Origin: Clostridia bacterium
Lineage (GTDB): Bacteria > Bacillota > Clostridia > Oscillospirales > CAG-382
NCBI GenBank assembly: GCA_017397955.1
Contig: JAFQHL010000031.1
Location: 16,596-80,595 of the forward strand
Direction of reading: 5' to 3'
DNA length: 64,000 nucleotides
Part shown: piece after piece, positions 9,159-17,485 of the stretch
Layout: each line of letters begins with the position of its first letter
Numbering within the stretch: the stretch's first letter is position 1
Notes under the pieces: model-generated
The model's database searches: none
What the model saw: the letters and a program-made list of their open reading frames with translations, nothing else
What the model was told of the DNA's origin: nothing
Program-made: the position numbers and the translations under genes

Positions 9159-9187
9159 ATTATAATACCTTTTTACTTATTTTACAA
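9159..9187 (-). promoter_or_regulatory. Sigma-A promoter of the tetR-ahcY operon
   Basis: Read on the minus strand: -35 TTGTAA (9182-9187), 17-base spacer, -10 TATAAT (9159-9164), about 30 bases before the tetR ATG, which has the SD GGGGGAGG. Confidence 0.75.
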
Positions 9188-9193
9188 GTAAAA
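9171..9193. promoter_or_regulatory. Candidate TetR operator
   Basis: TTTTACTT (9171-9178), 7-base spacer, AAGTAAAA (9186-9193): a perfect 8-bp inverted repeat overlapping the -35 of the tetR promoter, the position expected for autorepression. Confidence 0.6.
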
Positions 9194-9236
9194 CTTACAG
9201 CTATTTGAAAAAAACATAAAAATTTAATAAAAGCTA

Positions 9237-9265
9237 TTGACAACAGCCGATATAAGTACTATACT
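9237..9265 (+). promoter_or_regulatory. Strong sigma-A promoter of the aromatic supraoperon
   Basis: -35 TTGACA (9237-9242), exactly 17 bases, -10 TATACT (9260-9265). Transcription should start near 9272, leaving a leader of ~46 bases before pheA, too short for a T-box or peptide attenuator. Confidence 0.85.
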
Positions 9266-9273
9266 TTTGTCAA

Positions 9274-9290
9274 GGTTAACGGTGTTAACC
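9274..9290. promoter_or_regulatory. Palindrome at the start of the aromatic operon mRNA
   Basis: GGTTAAC-GGT-GTTAACC is a perfect 7-bp inverted repeat starting a few bases after the predicted start site. It fits a repressor operator or a short 5' RNA hairpin. No known aromatic repressor site (such as a TyrR or TrpR box) is recognised. Confidence 0.55.
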
Positions 9291-9317
9291 AAGGCTTTAT
9301 ACTATCGGAGGTGCACT

Positions 9318-10406
9318 ATGAGCAGGCTTGAAGAAGCAAGACGTGAGATTGATGTTATAGACCAACAAATGGCAGAGCTGTTTTGCAAGCGTATGGAGGC
9401 GGTAAAAACAGTAGCAATGCATAAAAAAGAGCACGGCTTACCCATCCACGACCCCATGCGTGAGGCGCAGGTTATTGCGCGCAACTCCGAGAATGTAGAT
9501 GATGACACTTTAAAAGAATACTATACAAGCTTTTTGCAGGATCTTATGGGAACTTCGCGGGCATATCAAACGAGGTTGTTGGAAGGGATGCGGGTAGCAT
9601 TCAGCGGAACCTTGGGTGCTTTTGCACATATAGCTGTAAAAAAACTGTTTCCAACGGCTACGGCTGTGCCCTACGGTGACTTTACTGCCGCTTATCACGC
9701 CGTTGAAAACGGAGAGTGTGATGCTGTTGTACTCCCGATAGAAAACAGCTTTAACGGGGAGGTAGGGCAGGTGACAGACCTTATGTTTGCGGGCAACCTA
9801 TACGTAAACCGTATTATTGAACTTGCTGTGGACCAAGACCTGCTTGTTTGTTCCGATGCTGTAGCGGAGGATATAAAAGAGGTTGTAAGCCATCCCCAAG
9901 CCTTAGGTCAATGTGCGGACTATATCCGTGCAAAGGGCTACACAAGTCGAGAATACGGCAATACCGCCCTTGCTGCCAAATATGTGGCAGAAAAAGGTGA
10001 TAAAAGCCTTGCCGCCATAGCAAGTGCAGAGGCGGCAGAGCTGTTTGGACTTAAGGTGCTGGAGCGTAACATTAACACCGACCGCGGCAATACTACTCGT
10101 TTTGCGGTTATGACCCGTGCGGAAAATAGGGTGCGTAGCAACAGCGGTACTCTTTGCTCTATACTTCTTTTCACCGTAAAGCATCAAGCAGGTGCATTGG
10201 CAAAGGCATTGGATATAATAGGTCTGCATGGCTTTAATATGGGTGTACTTCGTTCCCGCCCCACAAAAGGAAAGATGTGGCAATATTATTTCTATGCGGA
10301 AGTGGAGGGTGATGTGCGTACCCCCGCCGGTGAGGATATGCTTAGGATGCTTGGCAGATTTTGTGATTGCTTAAAGCACGCAGGCACCTATGAAAAAGGA
10401 GAATAA
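9318..10406 (+). CDS. pheA: Bifunctional chorismate mutase / prephenate dehydratase (P-protein)
   Basis: 362 aa from the ATG at 9318, preceded by GGAGGTG; an in-frame TTG at 9237 coincides with the promoter -35 and is not used. Residues 1-~88 are an AroQ-type chorismate mutase (chorismate to prephenate); ~92-270 are prephenate dehydratase (prephenate to phenylpyruvate) with LPIENSFNGEV and the catalytic GNTTRF; ~285-355 are an ACT domain. The Phe-binding ACT motifs GALV and ESRP read GALA and RSRP here, so feedback inhibition may be altered. First gene of the operon, overlapped by the upstream in-frame start option of aroB. Confidence 0.95.
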   Translation: MSRLEEARREIDVIDQQMAELFCKRMEAVKTVAMHKKEHGLPIHDPMREAQVIARNSENVDDDTLKEYYTSFLQDLMGTSRAYQTRLLEGMRVAFSGTLGAFAHIAVKKLFPTATAVPYGDFTAAYHAVENGECDAVVLPIENSFNGEVGQVTDLMFAGNLYVNRIIELAVDQDLLVCSDAVAEDIKEVVSHPQALGQCADYIRAKGYTSREYGNTALAAKYVAEKGDKSLAAIASAEAAELFGLKVLERNINTDRGNTTRFAVMTRAENRVRSNSGTLCSILLFTVKHQAGALAKALDIIGLHGFNMGVLRSRPTKGKMWQYYFYAEVEGDVRTPAGEDMLRMLGRFCDCLKHAGTYEKGE

Positions 10407-10407
10407 T

Positions 10408-11427
10408 ATGGTACTTACCGTTAATTTACCTACAGAGTCATACGATATAGTAATAGAAGAGGGCGCGCTTGCAAGGGCGGACGATATGCTTGATCTTAAC
10501 CGCCGTTGCCTTGTGGTTACCGACGAGGGTGTACCGAAGGAATATGCAGAGACTATAGTAAAAAAATGCGCCGCACCAACGCTTATAACCATTCCCCAAG
10601 GAGAAGGAAGCAAAAGCCTGCAGCTTTTTCAGTCGCTGTGCAGTGCTATGTTAGCGGAAGGCTTTACACGTAGTGACTGCGTTGTTGCCGTAGGCGGCGG
10701 TGTGGTAGGCGACTTGGCAGGCTTTGCGGCGGCGTGCTATATGCGGGGTATTGATTTTTATAATATCCCAACAACCCTCCTTTCTCAGGTGGATTCCTCG
10801 GTTGGTGGCAAAACCGCCGTTAATTTTGGCGGCACAAAGAATATAATAGGTTCATTCCATCAGCCCAAGAAGGTGCTTATAGACCCGTTGGTGCTTAAAA
10901 CCTTAAATCCTCGCCATATATCCGCAGGACTTGCGGAAGCTTTAAAAATGGCGCTTACCTCCGACAGAGAGTTTTACGGCATATTCAAAGCGGGCAAGGC
11001 AAAAGAAAGTCTTGCAGAGGTGATAAAGCGTGCATTGCTTATAAAAATATCCGTGGTAGAGCAGGACGAAAAGGAGGGCGGACTTCGCAGAATACTCAAT
11101 TTCGGTCACACGCTGGGGCACGGGATAGAAGCCTTGCAGGGAGATGACGGGTTGTACCACGGTGAGTGCGTGGCATTGGGGATGTTGCCTATGTGCGGCG
11201 ACGGTATAAGAGCAGAGGTGACAGAAATCCTTAAAAGCCTTGAGCTTCCTACGGTATTACCTGTGGATTTAGAAGAAGCACTTGCCTTTGCCGACCACGA
11301 CAAGAAATGTGTTACCGACGGCGTTAATATTGTTAGAGTAGACGTGGCGGGTGAATATGTAATGGAAAAGATGCCTCTTGAAGAGTGGAAACAACTGATA
11401 AGAGACAGGGTAGGAGGAATGATATGA
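10408..11427 (+). CDS. aroB: 3-dehydroquinate synthase
   Basis: 339 aa. It converts DAHP to 3-dehydroquinate using NAD and a divalent metal. Seen: VAVGGGVVGDLAGFAAACYMRGI, the PTTLLSQVDSSVGGKTAVN core, and metal-ligand segments LAEALKMAL and FGHTLGHGIEAL with GLYHGECVALGM. The ATG at 10408 has AAAGGAG at ideal distance; an in-frame ATG at 10390 would place the start inside pheA before that SD. The stop overlaps the aroC start by 4 bases. Confidence 0.96.
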   Translation: MVLTVNLPTESYDIVIEEGALARADDMLDLNRRCLVVTDEGVPKEYAETIVKKCAAPTLITIPQGEGSKSLQLFQSLCSAMLAEGFTRSDCVVAVGGGVVGDLAGFAAACYMRGIDFYNIPTTLLSQVDSSVGGKTAVNFGGTKNIIGSFHQPKKVLIDPLVLKTLNPRHISAGLAEALKMALTSDREFYGIFKAGKAKESLAEVIKRALLIKISVVEQDEKEGGLRRILNFGHTLGHGIEALQGDDGLYHGECVALGMLPMCGDGIRAEVTEILKSLELPTVLPVDLEEALAFADHDKKCVTDGVNIVRVDVAGEYVMEKMPLEEWKQLIRDRVGGMI

Positions 11428-12527
11428 GTAACCGAATAGGCTCTTATATAAGCTTTACCCTGTTTGGTGAAAGCCACGGGGCAGAGATAGGCGTGCTGGC
11501 GGACGGACTGCCTGCGGGGATTCCCGTAGACGAAGACTTTATAAAAAAACAGCTTAGCAGGCGCAGACCTGTGGGTGCAATCTCCACCGCCCGTGTGGAG
11601 TCAGATGAATACCGAATAGTAAGCGGCGTATTCGGCGGCTATACCACAGGAGCACCCCTTTGTTTACTTATACCCAACAGTAACACAGACAGCAAGAGCT
11701 ATGAGGGACTTACCCATCACCCAAGACCCGGTCACGCAGATTACACGGCGCTTGTTAAATACGGTGGCTACAGCGACTACCGCGGCGGCGGCCATTTTTC
11801 CGGCAGGCTTACCGCGGCACTTACGGCAATGGGTGCGTTGATGCAGTCTGCACTGAAGGCAAAGGGCGTAGAAATAGGCGCACATATAAGCACGATTGGT
11901 GATATAAAGGACAAAAGCTTTACCCCCTCGGCAGAGGAATTTGCCCTGTCAGCACAGGATTTTCCCGTCATTGATAAAGCCGTGGGTGAAAAGATGAAGG
12001 CGTATATAGCAGAAGCGGCGGCAGAGGGCGACAGCGTAGGCGGAATTGTAGAGCTTGCCGTCACGGGTGTACCTGCAGGTGTTGGTGAGCCGTGGTTTGA
12101 CGGCGTGGAAAACGCACTTGCCCGTGCAATGTTCGGCATACCTGCAGTTAAAGGAATAGAGTTTGGCGCAGGCTTTGACTTTGCCCGCCTTAAAGGCAGT
12201 ACAGCCAACGATTTACTGCAAAAGGAACAGGGCAGGGTTGTAACAAAAACTAATAACAACGGGGGCATAAACGGCGGTATAAGTAACGGAATGCCTGTTA
12301 TATACCGTTTGGCAATAAAACCAACTCCTTCCATATACAAGGAACAGAACACATTAAATTTAAAGGCAGATACAGTAGCACCTCTACAGATACATGGTAG
12401 GCACGACCCCGCTATAATCCACAGAGCAGTGCCCGTAACAGAGGCGGTTAGCGCCTTAGTGTTTGCAGACTTGTTGGCACAGCAATATGGCAGGGCTTGG
12501 CTTGTACCCGTAAAGGAGGAAAAGTAA
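11424..12527 (+). CDS. aroC: Chorismate synthase
   Basis: 367 aa. It eliminates phosphate from EPSP to give chorismate and needs reduced FMN. Family marks: GSYISFTLFGESHGAEIG at the start, RPGHADYTALVKYGGYSDYRGGGHFSGRLTA, NNGGINGGISNGMPV, and RHDPAIIHRAVPVTEA near the end. The start at 11424 overlaps aroB (ATGA) and has GGAGGA upstream. It ends in TAATG shared with the aroE/aroK start. Confidence 0.97.
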   Translation: MSNRIGSYISFTLFGESHGAEIGVLADGLPAGIPVDEDFIKKQLSRRRPVGAISTARVESDEYRIVSGVFGGYTTGAPLCLLIPNSNTDSKSYEGLTHHPRPGHADYTALVKYGGYSDYRGGGHFSGRLTAALTAMGALMQSALKAKGVEIGAHISTIGDIKDKSFTPSAEEFALSAQDFPVIDKAVGEKMKAYIAEAAAEGDSVGGIVELAVTGVPAGVGEPWFDGVENALARAMFGIPAVKGIEFGAGFDFARLKGSTANDLLQKEQGRVVTKTNNNGGINGGISNGMPVIYRLAIKPTPSIYKEQNTLNLKADTVAPLQIHGRHDPAIIHRAVPVTEAVSALVFADLLAQQYGRAWLVPVKEEK

Positions 12528-13771
12528 TGAACTACGGACTTATAGGCGAAAAACTTGGTCACTCCTTCTCTGCAGATATACACGCGCTCCTCGGCGACTA
12601 CGATTATGAGCTTAAAGAGATACCCTGTGACGGACTTGAGCAGTTTATAAAAACGGCAGATTTTAAGGGCATAAACGTAACTATTCCTTACAAGCAGGCG
12701 GTTATCCCGTATCTGGATTATCTGGATGCGGGCGCAAAGGCTATAGGCGCGGTTAATACAGTGGTTAACAAAAACGGCAAGCTGTACGGCTATAATACGG
12801 ATTTTTACGGTATGCACTGCCTGCTTCGCCGCATAGGCGCTGTACCCCGTGGCAAAAAGACTATTATTCTGGGCACGGGCGGCACCTCCAAAACTGCCCT
12901 TGCGGTGGTAAAGGCAATGGGCGGCACAGAGGTTTACCGCGTAAGCCGTAATCCGTCGGATGATACCGTAAGCTATGAAGAAGCGGCTAGAAACCACAGC
13001 GACGCGGCAATAATAATAAATACCACCCCTGTGGGAATGTACCCCAATACGGATGCCTGCCCCATAGATATAAACGCTTTCCCCGCACTAACGGCGGTGG
13101 CGGACGCGGTGTATAATCCCTTGCGCTCCCGACTGGTGCAAGCGGCAACGGAAAAGGGTATTTCCGCCGAGGGCGGGCTGTTTATGCTGGTGGCACAGGC
13201 GGTAAGAGCGTCGGAATATTTTCTTGGCACCGTATACGCACCTGAAACGGTAAATACCGTCTACAAAACAATGCTTCGCAAAAAAGAAAACATAGTGCTT
13301 ATCGGTATGCCATCCTGCGGTAAAAGCACCGTTGGGAATATTTTGGCGGCACGCTTTGGCAGAGCATGTGTGGATACGGACAGAGTTATAGAGGCCAACG
13401 AGGGCGTAAAGATTTCTCAGATATTTGCGGAAAAAGGGGAAAGCGCCTTCAGAGATATAGAATCGGCAACGGTAGCCGAAGTCAGTCTGAGCGGCGGCGT
13501 GGTAATCGCCACGGGCGGCGGTGCGGTGCTTAGGGAAGAAAATCTGCGTGCCCTAAGGCAAAACGGCAGAATTTATTTTCTTGACCGTCCTCTTGAAAAG
13601 CTTATCCCTACCGAGGACAGACCTCTTGCAAACAGCATAGAGGCCATAAAGGAAAAATATAACGAGCGCTGCGGTATATATATCGAAGCGGCAGATGTGA
13701 TAATAAAAGTAAACGACGGCTCTGCCATGGACGCGGCAGAGTGTATAATAGAGGAGTTTTTTGCAGAATGA
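12527..13771 (+). CDS. aroEK: Fused shikimate dehydrogenase / shikimate kinase
   Basis: 414 aa. Residues 1-~250 are AroE (3-dehydroshikimate to shikimate, NADPH): YGLIGEKLGHSFSADIHA, catalytic-Lys segment VTIPYKQ (K56), YNTDFYG (D92), nucleotide loop LGTGGTSKTA. A short basic linker (~251-255) leads to AroK (~256-414; shikimate + ATP): Walker A GMPSCGKST (260-268), DTDRVIE, FRDIES, ATGGGAV and a RPLEKL lid. Both halves look complete and carry their key residues. It starts in TAATG with aroC behind a strong GGAGGA and overlaps aroQ by 4 bases. Two consecutive-in-pathway enzymes in one chain (steps 4 and 5) may channel shikimate. Confidence 0.95.
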   Translation: MNYGLIGEKLGHSFSADIHALLGDYDYELKEIPCDGLEQFIKTADFKGINVTIPYKQAVIPYLDYLDAGAKAIGAVNTVVNKNGKLYGYNTDFYGMHCLLRRIGAVPRGKKTIILGTGGTSKTALAVVKAMGGTEVYRVSRNPSDDTVSYEEAARNHSDAAIIINTTPVGMYPNTDACPIDINAFPALTAVADAVYNPLRSRLVQAATEKGISAEGGLFMLVAQAVRASEYFLGTVYAPETVNTVYKTMLRKKENIVLIGMPSCGKSTVGNILAARFGRACVDTDRVIEANEGVKISQIFAEKGESAFRDIESATVAEVSLSGGVVIATGGGAVLREENLRALRQNGRIYFLDRPLEKLIPTEDRPLANSIEAIKEKYNERCGIYIEAADVIIKVNDGSAMDAAECIIEEFFAE

Positions 13772-14205
13772 AAATATTTGTGCTTAACGGTCCCAACCTT
13801 AATATGCTGGGCATAAGAGAGCCCGATGTGTACGGTAAGGGCACTTACGAGGAGCTTTGTGCCGAAATCCGCGCTTATGCGGAGGCACAGGGCATAGAGC
13901 TTGAAATATATCAGAGCAACTACGAGGGCGAGCTGGTAGAGATTATCCATAAGGCGTATTACGGCAAGGCAGACGGTATAGTAATAAACCCCGCTGCTTA
14001 TACCCATACAAGCATTGCGTTGCTTGATGCGGTAAAAAGCGTAAATATCCCCACGGTGGAGGTACATATCTCCGACGTATCTGCCAGAGAAGCCTTCAGA
14101 CAGCAAAGCTATATACGCGCCGCCTGCGTTGCAACAGTGGCCGGCAAGGGCTTTGACGGTTATATAGAAGCTATGCAGATACTTGAAAATAAAGCTAAGG
14201 AGTAA
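13768..14205 (+). CDS. aroQ: Type II 3-dehydroquinate dehydratase
   Basis: 145 aa, the usual length for the type II dodecameric enzyme, which dehydrates 3-dehydroquinate to 3-dehydroshikimate. Catalytic and substrate motifs are present: LNGPNLNMLGIREPDVYG (Tyr of the lid loop), QSNYEGELVEIIHKAY, NPAAYTHTSIALLDA, EVHISDVSAREAFR, and GKGFDGYIEAM. The ATG at 13768 overlaps the aroEK stop; six bases separate it from aroA. Confidence 0.96.
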   Translation: MKIFVLNGPNLNMLGIREPDVYGKGTYEELCAEIRAYAEAQGIELEIYQSNYEGELVEIIHKAYYGKADGIVINPAAYTHTSIALLDAVKSVNIPTVEVHISDVSAREAFRQQSYIRAACVATVAGKGFDGYIEAMQILENKAKE

Positions 14206-14211
14206 GCTGTT

Positions 14212-15432
14212 ATGACAGTAACAATAAAGCCTGCCAAGGCGGTAGGTGCGGCGGTTGCGCCGCCCTCCAAGAGTATGGCGCATCGTCTTCTGATATGCGC
14301 GGGTATGTGTCAGGGCGAAAGCCTTATTCACGGTGTCTCTTACAGTGAGGACGTTTCCGCAACTATAGACTGCCTTAGGAATTTCGGCGCTTTGGTAGAA
14401 CGTGTGGGCGATGGCAGGACGGTGCGTGTTTGCGGCGTGGATATGACAAAGGCATATCCAAAATCTGTACTGAGATGCAGAGAAAGCGGAAGCACTTTAA
14501 GGTTTTTCTTGCCCTTGGCATTGCTTTCCGGCAAAGAGGCTACGCTTACGGGTGCGCCCTCCTTACTTAAACGCCCTATGACCGTATATAAAGAGCTGTG
14601 CGAGTTTAAGGATTTAAAGTACCTGCAAAAGGACGACAGTATTACCGTAAAGGGTAAACTGCCCTCCGGCAGATATACGGTTTCGGGTAACATAAGCAGC
14701 CAGTTTATAAGCGGTATGCTTTTTGCTTTACCTTTTGCGGAAGGTAACAGCTACATCAATATTATCCCGCCTGTGGAAAGCCGCCCGTATCTGGACCTTA
14801 CACTGTCCGCGCTCAATATATTCGGCATAGAGGCAGGCTGGAAGGATGACCATACTCTATATATCCCCGGCGCACAAACCGCAAAACCCTGCGAATGCAG
14901 CGTAGAAGGTGACTTCTCCAACAGTGCATTTTTGGATGCACTGAGCGTTTTGGGCGGCGATGTTACGGTAGAAGGTCTTTCCGACGAAAGCCTGCAAGGC
15001 GACCGAGAATACAAAAAGATGTTTGAGTTGCTGAAAACAGGCGCACCTGCCCTGCATATCGGCGATTGTCCCGACCTTGGCCCCATACTTTTTGCCTTGG
15101 CGGCGGCGTGTCACGGGGGCATATTCAGTGGCACAAGGCGTTTAAGACTTAAAGAAAGCGATCGTTCTTTTGCCATGGCAGAGGAACTGAAAAAATTCGG
15201 CGTATCCTCCACTGTAGAGGAGGACAGCGTGGTTATATATCCTATGGAGTTCCATGCGCCCACGGAGCCTCTTTTCGGTCACAACGACCACCGTGTTGTA
15301 ATGTCACTTGCGGTGTTACTCACCAAAGTGGGCGGAACAATAGTCGGTGCAGAGGCTGTCAATAAAAGTTATCCTGAGTTTTTTGATGTGCTGAGAAGCT
15401 TGGGGATAGAGGTGATTGAAAGTGAATCTTGA
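14212..15432 (+). CDS. aroA: 3-phosphoshikimate 1-carboxyvinyltransferase (EPSP synthase)
   Basis: 406 aa. It joins shikimate-3-phosphate and PEP. N-terminal PPSKSMAHRLLICA, CRESGSTLRFFLPLALL in the PEP/glyphosate loop position, SSQFISGMLFALPF, GDFSNSAFLDAL and the C-terminal RLKESDR and HNDHRVVMSLAVL motifs are in order. The GNAGTAMRPL loop of class I enzymes is replaced by SGSTLRF, a variant seen in Clostridia, so glyphosate sensitivity cannot be assumed. SD AAGGAG precedes the ATG. The 3' end overlaps the tyrA start. Confidence 0.96.
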   Translation: MTVTIKPAKAVGAAVAPPSKSMAHRLLICAGMCQGESLIHGVSYSEDVSATIDCLRNFGALVERVGDGRTVRVCGVDMTKAYPKSVLRCRESGSTLRFFLPLALLSGKEATLTGAPSLLKRPMTVYKELCEFKDLKYLQKDDSITVKGKLPSGRYTVSGNISSQFISGMLFALPFAEGNSYINIIPPVESRPYLDLTLSALNIFGIEAGWKDDHTLYIPGAQTAKPCECSVEGDFSNSAFLDALSVLGGDVTVEGLSDESLQGDREYKKMFELLKTGAPALHIGDCPDLGPILFALAAACHGGIFSGTRRLRLKESDRSFAMAEELKKFGVSSTVEEDSVVIYPMEFHAPTEPLFGHNDHRVVMSLAVLLTKVGGTIVGAEAVNKSYPEFFDVLRSLGIEVIESES

Positions 15433-17347
15433 TAAAAACACTAGAATACTGATTGTAGGTCTTGGCGTAATGGGCGGCGGCTACGCAAAAGCACTTACGG
15501 ATAAAGGCTACAATGTAGCAGCGATAACCCGCAGCCAAAAGACCTTGGACTATGCGCTTGCCCACGGAATCGTAGGCGGAGGTGCGGCATTTCCCGACTC
15601 CGAACTTATCTCTGCGGCAGAGCTTATAGTAATAGCTTTGTATCCGCAAGCGGCAATAGATTGGGTAGCAGAGCATGGCAAGCATATTCGCAAGGGCGCA
15701 GTGGTAACCGATGTTACGGGTGTAAAGTGCGGCGTTGTGGAACAGATGCAGGCGCTAATGCCGGATGGCGTTGAATATATTTCCGCCCACCCCATGGCGG
15801 GTAGGGAAAGCAGTGGCATAGAGTACAGTGACCCTCGCGTATTCCTTGGAGCAAACTATATCGTTACCCCCACGGAAAAGAACAGCGAGGCGGCAATAGA
15901 GCTGTGTGCCGACCTTGGGCGTGTGTTGGGCTTTGGGCGCATTTCCGTATTACCGCCCGGAAAGCACGACTCTATGATAGCTTTTCTATCCCAGCTTACC
16001 CATTGTATAGCGGTAACCCTTATGACTTGCAATCAAAGTGAAGGAATGGAGCGTTTTTCGGGTGACTCCTTCCGCGACCTTACCCGTATAGCAAAAATAA
16101 ACGACCGTATGTGGTCAGAGCTGTTCTTGGCAAACAAAATGCCCCTGCTTAAGGAGATGGACGGCTTTATAGAAGAGTTTAAGCGACTGCGTACTATGAT
16201 AGCTGAGGACAACGCCGAGGATATGCGCGCCATGATGCGGCTTTCCACGGAACGTCGAACAAAATTTGATAAACCCAAATCACATATAATACCTGAAGAG
16301 AAGGAGGACACTAATATGAGTATGAATTTCAACCGTAAACTGCCTATCCCTATGGAGATAAAAGAGCAGTACCCCTTGACTCTCGAACTGGAAAAGAGAC
16401 GTGACGAACAGATAAGCGAGCTTAAGAAAATATTTACGGGAGAGTCCGATAAATTTGCACTTATTATAGGGCCTTGCTCTGCCGACCATGAGGATACGGT
16501 TATAAAATATATCCACAATCTCCGTGAGGTGCAGGAAAAGGTTAAGGACAAAATCCTTATCGTGCCCCGCATTTACACCAACAAGCCCCGCACCACAGGC
16601 GCGGGCTATAAAGGAATGTTGCATCAGCCCAACCCCAATGCCGACCCTGATATGCTTAAGGGGATTATTGCAATCCGTGACCTGCATATAAGGGCAATGC
16701 GTGAGACGGGATTCGCCTGTGCTGACGAGATGCTTTACCCCGAAAACCACCGCTATCTTTCCGACCTGCTTGCATACGTGGCGGTAGGTGCCAGAAGCGT
16801 GGAAAACCAACAGCACCGTCTTACTGCCAGCGGTATGGACATCCCCGTAGGCATGAAGAACCCCACCGGCGGTGACCTTTCCGTAATGATGAACTCTATC
16901 ACCGCCGCACAGGGCTCCCACACCTTCCTGTACCGCGGCTGGGAGGTAAAAAGCGACGGCAACCCCTTTGCCCATGCAATCCTGCGCGGATATGTAGATA
17001 AGCGCGGTGTTTCCCACCCCAATTATCATTACGAAGACCTTATAACACTCCACGACCTTTATGCCGCAGGCGGGCAAAGCAACCCCGCGGTAATTGTGGA
17101 TACAAACCACGCAAACTCCGGCAAAAAGTATCTGGAGCAACCCCGTATAGCCAAGGATGTACTCCACAGTTGCAACTGCAGTGCGGATATCAGGAAGCTG
17201 GTAAAGGGGCTTATGATAGAAAGCTATATCTACGACGGTTGCCAAAAGATAAGCGAGGACGAAATACTCGGTAAGTCTATTACCGACCCCTGCCTTGGCT
17301 GGGAAAAGACGGAAAGACTTATCTACGATATAGCAGAAATGCTTTAA
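15422..17347 (+). CDS. Fused prephenate dehydrogenase - DAHP synthase
   Basis: 641 aa from the GTG at 15422 (SD AGAGGTGA six bases upstream; a TTG at 15416 is too close to that SD). Residues 1-~280 are TyrA: NAD loop VGLGVMGGGYA, SAHPMAGRESSGIE, FSGDSFRDLTRIA; it oxidises prephenate to 4-hydroxyphenylpyruvate and has no ACT domain. From residue 299 it is a complete class I DAHP synthase: IIGPCSADHED, RTTGAGYKGML, GARSVENQQHR, PVGMKNPTGG, VDTNHANSGKK. There is no stop between them; the linker (HIIPEEKEDTN) is encoded by a perfect AAGGAGG SD located 8 bases before an in-frame ATG at 16316. The DAHP synthase may therefore be made both fused and alone. Confidence 0.93.
   Translation: MNLDKNTRILIVGLGVMGGGYAKALTDKGYNVAAITRSQKTLDYALAHGIVGGGAAFPDSELISAAELIVIALYPQAAIDWVAEHGKHIRKGAVVTDVTGVKCGVVEQMQALMPDGVEYISAHPMAGRESSGIEYSDPRVFLGANYIVTPTEKNSEAAIELCADLGRVLGFGRISVLPPGKHDSMIAFLSQLTHCIAVTLMTCNQSEGMERFSGDSFRDLTRIAKINDRMWSELFLANKMPLLKEMDGFIEEFKRLRTMIAEDNAEDMRAMMRLSTERRTKFDKPKSHIIPEEKEDTNMSMNFNRKLPIPMEIKEQYPLTLELEKRRDEQISELKKIFTGESDKFALIIGPCSADHEDTVIKYIHNLREVQEKVKDKILIVPRIYTNKPRTTGAGYKGMLHQPNPNADPDMLKGIIAIRDLHIRAMRETGFACADEMLYPENHRYLSDLLAYVAVGARSVENQQHRLTASGMDIPVGMKNPTGGDLSVMMNSITAAQGSHTFLYRGWEVKSDGNPFAHAILRGYVDKRGVSHPNYHYEDLITLHDLYAAGGQSNPAVIVDTNHANSGKKYLEQPRIAKDVLHSCNCSADIRKLVKGLMIESYIYDGCQKISEDEILGKSITDPCLGWEKTERLIYDIAEML
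16301..16318 (+). promoter_or_regulatory. Internal ribosome binding site and start inside the TyrA-DAHPS fusion
   Basis: AAGGAGG (16301-16307), 8-base spacer, ATG (16316-16318), in the same frame as the upstream TyrA part and just ahead of the N-terminus typical of stand-alone DAHP synthase (MSMNFNRKLPIPMEIKEQY). It suggests a recent loss of the tyrA stop codon or dual translation. Confidence 0.75.
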
Positions 17348-17432
17348 AGTCGCAGAAAGCGGCATTATGTGCTAAAACATAACACATCGCCGTAAGGCGG
17401 TGGCACTCCCTCCGAAGACTAACATCAAAAAT

Positions 17433-17470
17433 AAACGGTAGGAAGAGCAATTGCTCTTCCTACCGTTTTG
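17433..17470. terminator. Terminator of the aromatic operon (bidirectional)
   Basis: A perfect 18-bp palindrome centred at 17450/17451 (AACGGTAGGAAGAGCAA and its complement) ends in TTTT. It can also serve the minus-strand run ending at 17539. Confidence 0.85.
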
Positions 17471-17485
17471 TCTATGCTGTTTTTT

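Noticed and set aside
9237..9317. N-terminal extension of pheA from TTG at 9237
   Set aside because: The TTG is part of the promoter -35 (TTGACA) and lies upstream of the predicted transcription start; the ATG at 9318 has a strong SD.
9127..9317. T-box, riboswitch or peptide attenuator before the aromatic operon
   Set aside because: Only ~46 bases lie between start site and pheA; no T-box bulge, no Phe/Tyr-rich leader peptide, no terminator.
11777..12997. Minus-strand frame (406 codons) across aroC and aroE
   Set aside because: Shadow of two well-supported enzymes; no family features.
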